A stretch of DNA of 64,000 nt from Polynucleobacter yangtzensis (GTDB lineage Bacteria > Pseudomonadota > Gammaproteobacteria > Burkholderiales > Burkholderiaceae): NCBI RefSeq assembly GCF_001595965.1, contig NZ_LOJI01000005.1:1-64000 (forward strand). Reading direction: 5' to 3'. Positions 15,967-24,762 of the stretch are shown here, one piece after another (within the stretch, counting starts at the first letter, position 1; the number at the start of each line of letters is the position of its first letter). Under the pieces are notes generated by a model, which had not been told where the DNA came from, did not search any database, and saw nothing but the letters and a program-made list of their open reading frames with translations. The position numbers were made by a program, and so were the translations under genes.

Positions 15967-16845
15967 ATGAAAATCGGATTTATTGGACTTGGCAATATGG
16001 GCTTACCAATGGCCCTTAACTTATTAAAAGCGGGTCATCAGGTATCGGGCTTTGATTTAGCAAAGGGTCAATTAGATGCATTTGCTACTGCGGGGGGCAT
16101 TGTTGCGGCTAATGCCAACGACACGGCAAAAGATGCCGATGTATTGATAAGCATGCTGCCTGCTTCACGTCATGTTGAAGGTTTATATCTTGGTGATACG
16201 GGCTTATTGGCAAACGCCAATCCTAAAACTTTACTGATTGATTGCTCAACTATTTCACCTAAGGTTGCGCAAGCAGTTGCTGCTGCAGCTAAGGCAAAAG
16301 GTTTTGTCATGATTGATGCGCCTGTCTCTGGTGGTACCGCTGGTGCGCAAGCTGGCACCTTAACGTTCATGGTTGGGGGTGATACCGGGGCGGTAGAGTG
16401 CGCCCGGCCAGTGCTTGAGAAGATGGGCAAGAATATTTTTCATGCAGGTGCTAATGGGGCGGGGCAGACTGTTAAGGTTTGCAACAATATGCTCTTGGGT
16501 ATTCAGATGCTTGGCACGAGTGAAGCGCTGCGCTTAGGCATTGCGAATGGCCTTGATCCCAAGGTGCTGTCTGACATCATGACAAAAAGCTCGGGACGCA
16601 ATTGGGCGTTGGAACTTTATAACCCTTGTCCGGGCGTTATGGAGAACGTGCCATCCTCAAAGGGGTACGCAGGCGGTTTTGGAGTTGACCTTATGCTCAA
16701 GGATTTAGGCTTGGCAGTTGAGAATGCCGAGAACCTAGATGCTAGCGTTCCGCTTGGAAAGTTAGCGCAGCAACTTTATGAAACTCACAGCAAAGCAGGA
16801 AATGGTCAGCTTGATTTCTCAAGCGTATTTAATCTCAAGAAATAA
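15967..16845 (+). CDS. mmsB: 3-hydroxyisobutyrate dehydrogenase
   Basis: A 292-residue beta-hydroxyacid dehydrogenase. The N-terminal GFIGLGNMGLPMA binds NAD(P), the substrate motif DAPVSGGTAGAQAGTL is at about residues 118-132, and K170 in GAGQTVKVCNN is the catalytic lysine. It oxidises 3-hydroxyisobutyrate to methylmalonate semialdehyde in valine breakdown; a tartronate semialdehyde reductase role is the main alternative. Its 3' end overlaps the convergent selD by 11 bases. Confidence 0.9.
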   Translation: MKIGFIGLGNMGLPMALNLLKAGHQVSGFDLAKGQLDAFATAGGIVAANANDTAKDADVLISMLPASRHVEGLYLGDTGLLANANPKTLLIDCSTISPKVAQAVAAAAKAKGFVMIDAPVSGGTAGAQAGTLTFMVGGDTGAVECARPVLEKMGKNIFHAGANGAGQTVKVCNNMLLGIQMLGTSEALRLGIANGLDPKVLSDIMTKSSGRNWALELYNPCPGVMENVPSSKGYAGGFGVDLMLKDLGLAVENAENLDASVPLGKLAQQLYETHSKAGNGQLDFSSVFNLKK

Positions 16846-17902
16846 CCAGCGGCTTCTCTTGACGCTTGCTCATTTGACCAATGACGCGGGCGCCCAAGAA
16901 GTGATGTTGATTAAAGATATCCAGCACCTCCTTGACGCTATCGGGACTACAAGACACAAGTAGTCCGCCGCTCGTTTGTGGATCTGTTAACAAAGCACGT
17001 TGAGCTGGAGTGAAGTCTGTTGGGATGCCAACTTCATTACCGTAGCTAAGCCAATTTCTATCTGAGGCACCAGTAATCACGCCATCATCGGCCAGTGTCT
17101 GTACGTTAGAGAGTAGAGGCACTTGGCTCCAATCAATATGTGCAGTGCAGTTAGAGCCGCGCGCTAACTCTAGGGTGTGACCTGCTAAGCCAAATCCAGT
17201 GACATCAGTTAGGGCATGCACGCCATCCAGCTTAGCCAGATCAGGTCCTGCAGCATTGAGCTTGGTGGTGTTGGAGATCATCTCTCGATATCCATCTTGC
17301 CCTAATAGATCTTTTTTCAAGGCAGCCGATAGGATTCCTACGCCTAGAGGTTTTCCTAGGATGAGAACATCACCCGGTTTTGCGCTGGCGTTACTCTTTA
17401 CACGCTTAGGATCAACAATGCCAATTGCCACTAATCCATAAATAGGTTCAATAGAGTCAATTGTGTGTCCGCCAGCAATAGGAATGCCAGCGCTACGACA
17501 AGCTTCTGCGCCACCTTCCAAGATGCGAGCGATGGTTTTGTTTGATAAAACTTTAATTGGCATGCCAACTAAGGCAAGCGCAAACAAAGGTGTGCCACCC
17601 ATCGCATAGATATCGCTAATCGCATTAGTAGCAGCAATTTTTCCGAAATCAAATGGATCATCCACGATCGGCATGAAAAAATCGGTTGTCGCAACGATTG
17701 CTTGCGACTCATTGATTTGATAAACCGCTGCGTCGTCAGATGTTTCAATACCAATAAGCAACTCTTTTGGAAAGGGTAGCTGCGGAACATTCTTCAGAAT
17801 CTCAGAAAGAACTCCAGGGGCAATCTTGCAACCACAGCCCCCAGCGTGCGAGAGGGAGGTGAGACGTGGTTCGTTCGGTAAAGTTTCTGCGTTTTGGCTC
17901 AT
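16835..17902 (-). CDS. selD: Selenide, water dikinase (selenophosphate synthetase)
   Basis: A 355-residue enzyme that makes selenophosphate from selenide and ATP. The N-terminal GGCGCKIAPGVL includes C23 at the position occupied by Cys or Sec in the family and the catalytic K26. Later motifs include ATTDFFMPIVDDPFDFG, the GGHTIDS region and TDVTGFGLAGH. The Cys form means it needs no selenocysteine itself. No selA, selB, selU or tRNA-Sec is in the window, so the product's use (selenoproteins or selenouridine) is not shown. Confidence 0.93.
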   Translation of the reverse strand: MSQNAETLPNEPRLTSLSHAGGCGCKIAPGVLSEILKNVPQLPFPKELLIGIETSDDAAVYQINESQAIVATTDFFMPIVDDPFDFGKIAATNAISDIYAMGGTPLFALALVGMPIKVLSNKTIARILEGGAEACRSAGIPIAGGHTIDSIEPIYGLVAIGIVDPKRVKSNASAKPGDVLILGKPLGVGILSAALKKDLLGQDGYREMISNTTKLNAAGPDLAKLDGVHALTDVTGFGLAGHTLELARGSNCTAHIDWSQVPLLSNVQTLADDGVITGASDRNWLSYGNEVGIPTDFTPAQRALLTDPQTSGGLLVSCSPDSVKEVLDIFNQHHFLGARVIGQMSKRQEKPLVIS

Positions 17903-17928
17903 GCTAAATATTCTAAACGTAGGTGAAA

Positions 17929-19218
17929 TTAACGGTTAAAGCTTCTTTTAGGTGGGCTGCCGCGCTTTGCTGGAGTCTTTTTGGATGGGGCGCCACCAGA
18001 GCCGGCAGGTCTTGGTTTTCTAGATTGCTGATGCTGTTGACTACGCAGCTGAATGGGTTGTGCCACTGCATTTGGATCTGGCTCAAAACCTGCAATCACT
18101 TCCTGCGGTAGTTTTTGCTTAATCAGTTTTTCAATATCTCTGAGCATCTGATGTTCATCAACGCATACTAAAGATACTGCTACGCCGTTTGACCCTGCGC
18201 GGCCTGTACGTCCAATGCGGTGTACGTAATCTTCAGAGACGTTCGGTAGGTCGTAGTTAACAACATGAGGAAGTTGGTCAATATCAATTCCGCGCGCTGC
18301 AATATCGGTAGCAACTAAGGCGGTTAACTTACCTGCCTTGAAATCAGCCAATGCTTTAGTACGGGCGGATTGGCTCTTGTTGCCATGAATAGCCATGCTA
18401 GTAATGCCATCTTTTTCTAGCTGCGTCACTAATTTGTTAGCGCCATGCTTAGTGCGAGTAAAGACCAGCACTTGCTGCCAGTCGTTGCTCTTAATGAGAT
18501 GAGCTAATAGTGGATGCTTCTTGGTTCTATCTACTGGATGTATGAGTTGGGCGATTGCCTCGTTGGTGCTATTGCTGCGAGCTACCTCAATTAACTCCGG
18601 TGCATTTAGTAACCCGTCTGCTAGTGCTTTAATCTCGGTGGAGAAGGTTGCTGAGAAGAGCAGATTCTGACGCTGCTTTGGTAGTGCGGCTAAGATTTTT
18701 TTAATGTCGCGCAAAAAGCCCATGTCGAGCATTCGATCCGCTTCATCGAGAACTAAAATCTCAATATCTTTAAGAGACACGCAATTTTGTGACATTAAAT
18801 CCAATAGGCGTCCTGGTGTCGCAACCAAAATATCGAGACCGCCAGCAATTGCTTTAATTTGTGGATTGGCGCCAACACCGCCAAAAATGACTGTAGACTT
18901 TAAGCCAGTGTATTTGCCATAAGTCACGACAGACTCTTGGACTTGGGCGGCTAATTCACGAGTAGGTGTCAGAATCAAAACGCGTAATAAGCGCTTGCCT
19001 GAACTTGCCTTGCTTGAAGTCAAGCGCTGCAGAATTGGAAGAGTAAAGCCGGCGGTTTTGCCTGTACCAGTTTGTGCTGCAGCTAATAGATCACCACCTT
19101 TCAAAACGGCAGGAATCGATTTAGCTTGAATCGGTGTGGGGCTGGTATAGCCTTCTTCGGCAATAGCGCGAAGAATGGGTTCTGATAAACCAAGATCTGT
19201 AAATAACATAGGGACCAA
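17929..19218 (-). CDS. rhlE: DEAD-box RNA helicase, RhlE-like
   Basis: A 429-residue ATP-dependent RNA helicase. Q motif followed by [12 protein letters not shown] (Walker A), [23 protein letters not shown], then domain 2 with [10 protein letters not shown] and [10 protein letters not shown]. The C-terminal 50 residues are a basic, Ser/Pro/Gly-rich tail ([17 protein letters not shown]), typical of RhlE/SrmB-type helicases in RNA and ribosome metabolism. Lies 26 bases upstream of selD on the same strand. Confidence 0.9.
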   Translation of the reverse strand: MVPMLFTDLGLSEPILRAIAEEGYTSPTPIQAKSIPAVLKGGDLLAAAQTGTGKTAGFTLPILQRLTSSKASSGKRLLRVLILTPTRELAAQVQESVVTYGKYTGLKSTVIFGGVGANPQIKAIAGGLDILVATPGRLLDLMSQNCVSLKDIEILVLDEADRMLDMGFLRDIKKILAALPKQRQNLLFSATFSTEIKALADGLLNAPELIEVARSNSTNEAIAQLIHPVDRTKKHPLLAHLIKSNDWQQVLVFTRTKHGANKLVTQLEKDGITSMAIHGNKSQSARTKALADFKAGKLTALVATDIAARGIDIDQLPHVVNYDLPNVSEDYVHRIGRTGRAGSNGVAVSLVCVDEHQMLRDIEKLIKQKLPQEVIAGFEPDPNAVAQPIQLRSQQHQQSRKPRPAGSGGAPSKKTPAKRGSPPKRSFNR

Positions 19219-19351
19219 TAAAGTATTGACCCGTATTCAACGTACTTAAAAATCGACTATCCCGGTCAATGGGGTGAGCTGCCACGCTAGTGCGTTTGCA
19301 GTAAGAACCTCTATTTTAAGTCATCGACCCCAAAGCTCGAGAATTATCTGA

Positions 19352-19930
19352 TTAAGCGGGATTCCAGAGGTTTGGTGCGACGGAATTGGCGTAGCCAGAG
19401 ACAAAAGATTTTTCTGCTCCGGTGACAGGGTCAAATACGGAGCGATGAATGCGTCCAATATTGCCACCATAGACATGAATGCTGATTGAGGTCTGATCAC
19501 TCATATTGTTTTCCACTACATGAATATCATGGGTTGCAGGTGAGACGGTATCTACATGTCCTGGCGGACTAACGCTGGATTCGCCTGGTTTGAATTCACC
19601 ATTTGCTTGTCGATAGTAAGGCGTGCCTTTTTCTTGGCCGCGCAATTGACCAACCATTCCCCAGACGGTGTGATTATGAACGGGTGTTTTTTGTCCCGGG
19701 CCCCAAACAAAGCTCACCACTGAGAAGCGATCCAGGGGGTCTGCATATAAAAGATATTGCTGGTAATACTGGGGGTGGGGCTTGGTAAATTCTTCGGGAA
19801 GCCAATCATCTACGGCAATGAGATTCTCTAGTAATTTTTTTCCTTTAGTAAAAATCACAGCTTCACTTGGCTTTTGCTCAAGCAGTAGGCTAAGTTCTTT
19901 TACGAAGGTCAGTAGTTTGCCATCAGACAT
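19352..19930 (-). CDS. Cysteine/3-mercaptopropionate dioxygenase family protein
   Basis: A 192-residue cupin of the cysteine dioxygenase type I family. Iron ligands appear as H85 and H87 in TPVHNHTVWG and H137 in THDIHVVEN; H152 in SISIHVYGGNIG fits the conserved second-sphere histidine. The enzymes oxidise a thiol to its sulfinic acid. The bacterial size and layout also fit 3-mercaptopropionate dioxygenase, so the substrate is not settled. The downstream thioesterase gene and the nearby rhodanese genes share the strand. Confidence 0.87.
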   Translation of the reverse strand: MSDGKLLTFVKELSLLLEQKPSEAVIFTKGKKLLENLIAVDDWLPEEFTKPHPQYYQQYLLYADPLDRFSVVSFVWGPGQKTPVHNHTVWGMVGQLRGQEKGTPYYRQANGEFKPGESSVSPPGHVDTVSPATHDIHVVENNMSDQTSISIHVYGGNIGRIHRSVFDPVTGAEKSFVSGYANSVAPNLWNPA

Positions 19931-19950
19931 GGTTTACTCCAGTGCATACA

Positions 19951-20385
19951 TTACTCATCTTGGAATACGCAATCAGGCCACGCCTTAGGCTTGAGGGTAT
20001 TGGTATCAACGCAGACGATATGCAATACAGCACTTGCAATAACCTGGAACTCTTCGCTATCGGGAAGTTTTCTTTGTGCTGTCTGCTTAACAGTCACTTG
20101 TGTGCGGCCACGATGCTCAATCACTTGGTCTATGTAAAGTAAATCATCTAGACGTCCCGGCTTATAGAAGTTCATGGTGAGCTCACGTAAGGGCATGACC
20201 ATGGTGAATTCATTTGCAAGCTTAGTAGGGCTTAAGCCTCGTTGGGAAAGCCACTCTGCACGACTACGTTCAAAAATCTCCAAATAACGACCGTGATAAA
20301 CAAAGCCAGCAGCATCAGTATCGGAATAGCAAACTCGATGAACGTAAGTGAAAGTTGACGGGGTTGAAGTAGTGTTTGTAGTCAT
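19951..20385 (-). CDS. Acyl-CoA thioesterase, 4HBT/YbgC-like
   Basis: A 144-residue hotdog-fold protein. The catalytic aspartate lies in YSDTDAAGFVYHGRYLEIFE (about D18), the hallmark of the 4-hydroxybenzoyl-CoA thioesterase/YbgC group. It hydrolyses acyl-CoA or acyl-ACP thioesters in the cytosol; chain preference is unknown. The gene starts six bases after the GNAT gene stop and is followed 20 bases later by the thiol dioxygenase, so the three probably form one transcript. Confidence 0.86.
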   Translation of the reverse strand: MTTNTTSTPSTFTYVHRVCYSDTDAAGFVYHGRYLEIFERSRAEWLSQRGLSPTKLANEFTMVMPLRELTMNFYKPGRLDDLLYIDQVIEHRGRTQVTVKQTAQRKLPDSEEFQVIASAVLHIVCVDTNTLKPKAWPDCVFQDE

Positions 20386-20391
20386 TGCTTA

Positions 20392-20829
20392 TTAATCTGA
20401 GTTTGCTAATGTGAGCATCATATTACGATGTGGAATGCCGGCCTCTTCATAGACGTCCCCTTGAGCTTGAAAACCCAGTTTTCCATAGAAAGGGATCGCG
20501 CTGACTTGGGAATGCAAGATGATCTCCAGTACCCCCTGAGAGGCTGCTAGATCTACTAGCTTTTGCAGGATTTGCTTCCCTATGCCTTTTCCTCTGAATT
20601 TGGCTAAGACAGCCATGCGTCCAATTTGAGCCTGCTTAGCGCTTAAATTCACAAGTCTTCCTGTGCCAATACAGTGCGCGTCTTGATAGGCTAGGACATG
20701 GGCTGCTGACAAATCAAACTCGTCCAATTCAAGCTCGGCTGGTACGCGTTGCTCTAGGATAAAAACTTCCTGGCGCACCAAAAAGGCGTCTACTTCAGCT
20801 TCTTTCCACGATTTCAGTAGTATTTCCAA
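20392..20829 (-). CDS. GNAT-family N-acetyltransferase
   Basis: A 145-residue acyltransferase. The acetyl-CoA pyrophosphate-binding motif is KFRGKGIGKQIL (about residues 78-89), and IPFYGKLGFQAQG is the typical C-terminal substrate/CoA contact. It resembles the ElaA/YjcF branch; the acceptor is unknown. It is the first gene of the GNAT-thioesterase-dioxygenase run. Confidence 0.82.
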   Translation of the reverse strand: MEILLKSWKEAEVDAFLVRQEVFILEQRVPAELELDEFDLSAAHVLAYQDAHCIGTGRLVNLSAKQAQIGRMAVLAKFRGKGIGKQILQKLVDLAASQGVLEIILHSQVSAIPFYGKLGFQAQGDVYEEAGIPHRNMMLTLANSD

Positions 20830-20989
20830 GATCTTGGGCGCCCTTATTTTGATTTCTCGTCCAATTTACCAAAGAAGTGGGGGTGGTAGATAGTTCGGCG
20901 TCGCACTAAAAACGGCTCAATCCATGGTTACAATGAATTGTGGCTCTGTATTGAGCCCCTCTGAAACCTTTTACTCATTAGGAGTTATC

Positions 20990-21571
20990 TTGAAGAAATC
21001 TTTATTGACTGGTTTATTCGCAGCAGCAGGTCTTACCCTTGCAAGCTCTGTGCTTGCACAACTCCCTGCAAAAATGATGCCTTTGGCAGCTGACGTTGTA
21101 GTTTTGAGCGCTACTGTTGATTCAGTAGATGCTAAGAAGCGCATCGTTGTATTGAAAGATGCTAACGGTAATTTGGCTCAGATGAATGTTTCTAAATCTA
21201 TCAATGATTTGGATAAAGTTAAAAAAGGCGACGTATTCTTGGTTGAGCATGCTCAAGCGGTTGCTGTTGGCTTGACTGCTGTTGGTAAAGATCAAAAACC
21301 TGGCGTATCTGGTGTGCGTTCAGTAGTAGTAGCAGGCAAAGGTTCTGCTAAGCCATTTGAAGAGACTACAGAAACTGTATATGCAACTGTAAAGATTTCA
21401 ACAATTGACCAAAAGACACGTATCGTGACTTTCACAATGCCTAGCGGTGAGAAGCAAAAAGTTAAAGTAGATCAAGCTGTTCTCGGTCTTGAGAAATTTA
21501 AAGCTGGTGATGACGTGATGGTTGAGTTTGTTGACGACACAGCCATTGGCTTTGTAACACCAAAGAAATAA
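20990..21571 (+). CDS. Exported protein with repeated small beta domains
   Basis: About 193 residues. The start is TTG 20990, supported by AGGAG five bases upstream and by the signal peptide KKSLLTGLFAAAGLTLASSVLAQ that then begins the protein; the ORF itself extends upstream to an unsupported ATG at 20924. The mature part has two similar halves (VVVLSATVDSVDAKKRIVVLKD and VYATVKISTIDQKTRIVTFTMP), each looking like an S1/OB or sm-like beta unit. No family name is recognised. Likely periplasmic. Confidence 0.7.
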   Translation: MKKSLLTGLFAAAGLTLASSVLAQLPAKMMPLAADVVVLSATVDSVDAKKRIVVLKDANGNLAQMNVSKSINDLDKVKKGDVFLVEHAQAVAVGLTAVGKDQKPGVSGVRSVVVAGKGSAKPFEETTETVYATVKISTIDQKTRIVTFTMPSGEKQKVKVDQAVLGLEKFKAGDDVMVEFVDDTAIGFVTPKK

Positions 21572-21613
21572 AGACTTCACGTTATTGAATTAACTGGGCG
21601 TTACGCCAGTAAG

Positions 21614-21640
21614 AAAAAGCCCGCTAACGCGGGCTTTTTT
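21614..21640. terminator. bidirectional intrinsic terminator
   Basis: AAAAAGCCCGC-taa-CGCGGGCTTTTTT lies between two converging genes. The stem is strong and A/T runs flank it on both strands. Confidence 0.88.
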
Positions 21641-22463
21641 ATTGCTTTGCGTTAGGGAAGAAGAGTTGCTCGCCATCAATCTTGTAGCTAGCAATCACGT
21701 CTTGACCATTCTTGGAAATGAGCCAATTAATGAACTCCTGACCTTGTACTTTTTTCACATGAGGGAACTTAGCTGGGTTTACTAGCATCAGACCGTATTG
21801 GTTAAACAGCTTTGGATCGCCTTGAACCAAGATCGCGAGATCGCCACGATTCTTAAAGCTGAGCCAAGTGCCACGGTCAGCCAAGATGTAGCTATTCATA
21901 GCGGAAGCTGTATTCAGGGCAGGGCCCATGCCTGAGCCGGTTTCTTTATACCAAGATGGGCCAGGGGAGACGGAGATGCCGGCGCCTTTCCAGTAACGCA
22001 ATTCAGCTGCATGAGTGCCACTCTTATCTGCGCGTGATACAAATGGTGCTTGTGCGGCAGCAATTTTTTGTAGTGCTACTTGAATATCTTTGCCGCCAGC
22101 TATTTTCGCTGGATCTGACTTAGGTCCAATGAGAACAAAGTCGTTGTACATCACTTCATATCGCTTTGTTGAGAAACCTTCCTCAACAAACTTTTCTTCA
22201 GCCACTTTATCGTGAACAAATACGACATCCGCATCGCCACGTCGACCAATGTCTAGCGCCTGGCCAGTTCCTACGGCCACTACTTTGACTTCGATGCCAG
22301 TTTTCATCTTAAAGATGGGCAACATGTAATTGAATAGGCCTGATTGCTCAGTAGAAGTGGTAGATGAAACCACAATGCTTTTCTCCTGGGCATAAACCTG
22401 TGCTGCAGGAATAGATAGGGCCGCGAGGGTAGCAAGAAGTAGTCTCCGGAGCATTTTTTTCAT
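21639..22463 (-). CDS. tupA: TupA-like tungstate/molybdate-binding protein
   Basis: A 274-residue periplasmic protein with signal peptide (ending VYAQ). The mature start SIVVSSTTSTEQSGLFNYMLP and KVVAVGTGQALDIGRRGDADVVFVHD are the oxyanion-binding stretches of tungstate-binding proteins, and the AELRYWKGAG and GSGMGPALNTAS parts follow. It should deliver tungstate (or molybdate) to an ABC transporter. No TupB or TupC is in the window. It is divergent from the ModE-like regulator gene, 76 bases apart. Confidence 0.87.
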   Translation of the reverse strand: MKKMLRRLLLATLAALSIPAAQVYAQEKSIVVSSTTSTEQSGLFNYMLPIFKMKTGIEVKVVAVGTGQALDIGRRGDADVVFVHDKVAEEKFVEEGFSTKRYEVMYNDFVLIGPKSDPAKIAGGKDIQVALQKIAAAQAPFVSRADKSGTHAAELRYWKGAGISVSPGPSWYKETGSGMGPALNTASAMNSYILADRGTWLSFKNRGDLAILVQGDPKLFNQYGLMLVNPAKFPHVKKVQGQEFINWLISKNGQDVIASYKIDGEQLFFPNAKQ

Positions 22464-22505
22464 ATTTGCACTCGAAAGGGTTGATTAAAAGAATATGATC
22501 GCATA

Positions 22506-22547
22506 CATTAATACTTAATGAATATGCAAATAATTACATATGCAAAT
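22506..22547. promoter_or_regulatory. operator-like repeats between tupA and the ModE-like regulator
   Basis: CATTAA-tac-TTAATG (22506-22520) is a perfect inverted repeat. It is followed by two direct copies of ATATGCAAAT at 22522-22531 and 22538-22547, spaced 16 bases start to start, so on one DNA face approximately each 1.5 turns. The second copy includes the ATG of the regulator. The arrangement suggests autoregulation and control of tupA; the actual binding protein is inferred. Confidence 0.5.
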
Positions 22548-23562
22548 TGAAGTCCGCCCCACGTTGATTGTTAATACCAAGGTTGATGGCAGGGCTTCTG
22601 TCGATCTGATTTGGCTCTCTCAGCTGCTGAAAGATATCGGCCAGGGGAGCTCCCTAGTAGTTGCTAGTAAAAAATCAGGCACTTCCTATAGAGGAGCGTG
22701 GGGCAAGCTCAATCAAGTCGAAGCTGAATTAGGTATGCCACTAATTATTCGGACCAAGGGCCATGGTTCCGAGTTGACTGAATTTGGAAATTTTTTAATT
22801 CAGTTTATTGAAGATATGCAGGCTGAGCACTTAAAGCATGATGCTCAGTATCACGATAGATTATTAAAAGAAATTAAGAAAATACAAAAGTCAGAAAGCG
22901 TGCGCTGGAAATTTTTCTCCAGTAGTGATTCAGTTATTCAAAAGGCAGCTGGAGAAATTCAGGGTCTTGAGCTCAAAATTGCGGGTTCAGGCGAATCTCT
23001 AGAGAGACTCCTCAGTAACGAAGCGCATATTGCTGGCTACCACGTCTCTGATCAAGATAACTCAAAAGCAATTTATCAGCGCTTATCAAAAAACAATATT
23101 GAAATCTATCCTGTGATGAAGCGTATTCAAGGCTTGATAGTGAAAAAGGGAAATCCACTGCGTATTCGTACGATTGAGGATCTGATTGGCAAAAAAGTTC
23201 GCTTCATTAATCGCCAAATTGGCTCCGGGACGCGTTTACTGTTGGATAACCTATTGATGGAGGAGGAAATCGATCCCTCAGACATTAACGGCTATCTCCA
23301 TGAGGAATTTACCCATTCAGCCGTAGCCAATGCGATCCTTGCAGGTAAGGCCGATGTAGGCTTAGGGGTGAAGAATATTGCCCTAGAAAACGGTCTGGGA
23401 TTTGTACCTCTCAAGGATGAGATTTTCTTTGTGGCTATGCATAAGGAGATGGCTGCTCAGCCAGCATCTTCTAAGCTGATACGCAAGATTCGAAGTGCCT
23501 CCGGTGAAACACCGGGGTATAAAGCGGTCAGCCTCAATAGGCAAATTCAGGATTGGTTATAG
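22540..23562 (+). CDS. ModE-like transcriptional regulator with a PBP-type sensor domain
   Basis: A 340-residue protein. Residues 1-110 carry a winged helix (KKSGTSYRGAWGKLNQVEAELGMPLI, as in ModE/LysR-like regulators) and residues about 130-340 resemble a type 2 periplasmic-binding (PBP-like) domain (GSGESLERLL, IGSGTRLLLDNLLMEEEI, AGKADVGLGVKNI). The second domain suggests direct sensing of molybdate or tungstate. It is divergent from tupA and close to modA. The start ATG 22540 has no ribosome-binding site and lies within an operator-like repeat; a short or leaderless mRNA is possible. Confidence 0.85.
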   Translation: MQIEVRPTLIVNTKVDGRASVDLIWLSQLLKDIGQGSSLVVASKKSGTSYRGAWGKLNQVEAELGMPLIIRTKGHGSELTEFGNFLIQFIEDMQAEHLKHDAQYHDRLLKEIKKIQKSESVRWKFFSSSDSVIQKAAGEIQGLELKIAGSGESLERLLSNEAHIAGYHVSDQDNSKAIYQRLSKNNIEIYPVMKRIQGLIVKKGNPLRIRTIEDLIGKKVRFINRQIGSGTRLLLDNLLMEEEIDPSDINGYLHEEFTHSAVANAILAGKADVGLGVKNIALENGLGFVPLKDEIFFVAMHKEMAAQPASSKLIRKIRSASGETPGYKAVSLNRQIQDWL

Positions 23563-23601
23563 TTTTCTAAAGACCAATGAATCCACTAGAATGGATTCGA
23601 C

Positions 23602-24357
23602 ATGACCAAGCGGATCTTTATCTTCCTCGCTGTATCTTTTGCCCTTACCGGTAGTGTATTCGCACAGGTTGCCACTATTGCTGTTGCGGCCAACATGAAA
23701 GATGCTTTTGCGGAGATTGCCGCTGAATTTAAATCTACTGGTAAGCCTGAGATGAGAGTGGTTTATGGCTCATCCGGTAATTTCGCTGCGCAAATTATGA
23801 ATGGAGCACCTTTCGGCTTATTTATTGCGGCTGATGAGCAGTTTCCACTTGAGCTCTTCAAAAATGGCAAGACAGTGGATGATGGTTCGATTTACGCCAT
23901 TGGTAAGTTAGTCATCATCACCAAAACATCGTCTGGCATTTATTTGTCGGATAGTAAGTCAGACATTGCCAAGGCAATCAGTAAGGCCAATAAGGTAGCG
24001 ATTGCTAAGCCTGAAATTGCACCCTACGGCAGAGCAGCTGTTCAGTATTTAAAAGCAGAAGGTCTGTGGGATCTTGCAAAAGACAAGCTTGTTTATGCCG
24101 ACAATATTGGATCCGCCACTACGTATGTAGCTAGTGGGGCCGCTGATCTTGGCTTTACTGCATTTTCATTAGCAAAGTCGCCGGAGCTTCTAAGGCAAAC
24201 GAGTTATGTTGCGGTAGATACAAAAATGTATGAGCCTATTAAGCAGCGTATGGTGCTGATAAAAGGCGCACCTCAAGAGGCGCAGGACCTGTACCGTTTT
24301 ATGCAGGGACCTAAAGCAAAAGTCATCTTGCAAAAATATGGTTACAGCACACCTTAG
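23602..24357 (+). CDS. modA: ModA-like molybdate-binding protein
   Basis: A 251-residue binding protein with signal peptide (ends SVFAQ). VAVAANMKDAFAEIAAEF and YGSSGNFAAQIMNGAPFGLFIAADE are ModA signatures, and GRAAVQYL and SATTYVASGAADLGFTAFS contact the oxyanion. It would bring molybdate to a ModBC permease, but none is present. It is 39 bases downstream of the regulator and on the same strand, probably one transcript. Confidence 0.87.
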   Translation: MTKRIFIFLAVSFALTGSVFAQVATIAVAANMKDAFAEIAAEFKSTGKPEMRVVYGSSGNFAAQIMNGAPFGLFIAADEQFPLELFKNGKTVDDGSIYAIGKLVIITKTSSGIYLSDSKSDIAKAISKANKVAIAKPEIAPYGRAAVQYLKAEGLWDLAKDKLVYADNIGSATTYVASGAADLGFTAFSLAKSPELLRQTSYVAVDTKMYEPIKQRMVLIKGAPQEAQDLYRFMQGPKAKVILQKYGYSTP

Positions 24358-24452
24358 CCACTGAAGGGCGTATTAATCCCCCCACCATTTGTTCTGGATC
24401 AAGCCTTAGGCGCCTCAAAAGAGGCATTATTGCCAGATAGTCAGCCCTTTAA

Positions 24453-24486
24453 ACGAATGATATTCATTCTCATTTGTCGCTATAAT
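24453..24486 (+). promoter_or_regulatory. Fur-box and -10 element before feoA
   Basis: The 19-base stretch 24453-24471 fits the Fur consensus at 14 positions, with core ATGATATTCATT. A TATAAT -10 element lies at 24481-24486. The operator therefore overlaps the -35 region, which predicts repression of feoAB when ferrous iron is plentiful. Confidence 0.72.
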
Positions 24487-24516
24487 GGGCTTTAAACAAG
24501 CTAAAAAGCATATTTA

Positions 24517-24762
24517 ATGAATTTAGACCAAGTCGACTTAGGCAGTCTTTATCGCGTTACTGAGGTGGACGTGCCCAAAGGTGCGCCCCAAATTAAAGGG
24601 CAATTGGAAGATATTGGCTTTTTACCTGGTGAGCAAGTCACTGTATTGCGTAAAGGTTTGCTTGGTAAGGGTCCGTATATGGTTCGCGTAGGCGCTTCAA
24701 CTTTTGCCTTACGCCAATCGGAAGCACGCATGATTTTGGTCGAATCTTTGCAGCATGTCTGA
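24517..24762 (+). CDS. feoA: Ferrous iron transport protein A
   Basis: An 81-residue SH3-like protein: LGSLYRVTEVDVP, then QLEDIGFLPGEQVTVLRKG and MVRVGASTFALRQSEA. FeoA is a cytosolic partner of FeoB. The gene has an upstream Fur box and overlaps feoB by eight bases, so expression is coupled. No FeoC-like gene follows feoB. Confidence 0.9.
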   Translation: MNLDQVDLGSLYRVTEVDVPKGAPQIKGQLEDIGFLPGEQVTVLRKGLLGKGPYMVRVGASTFALRQSEARMILVESLQHV

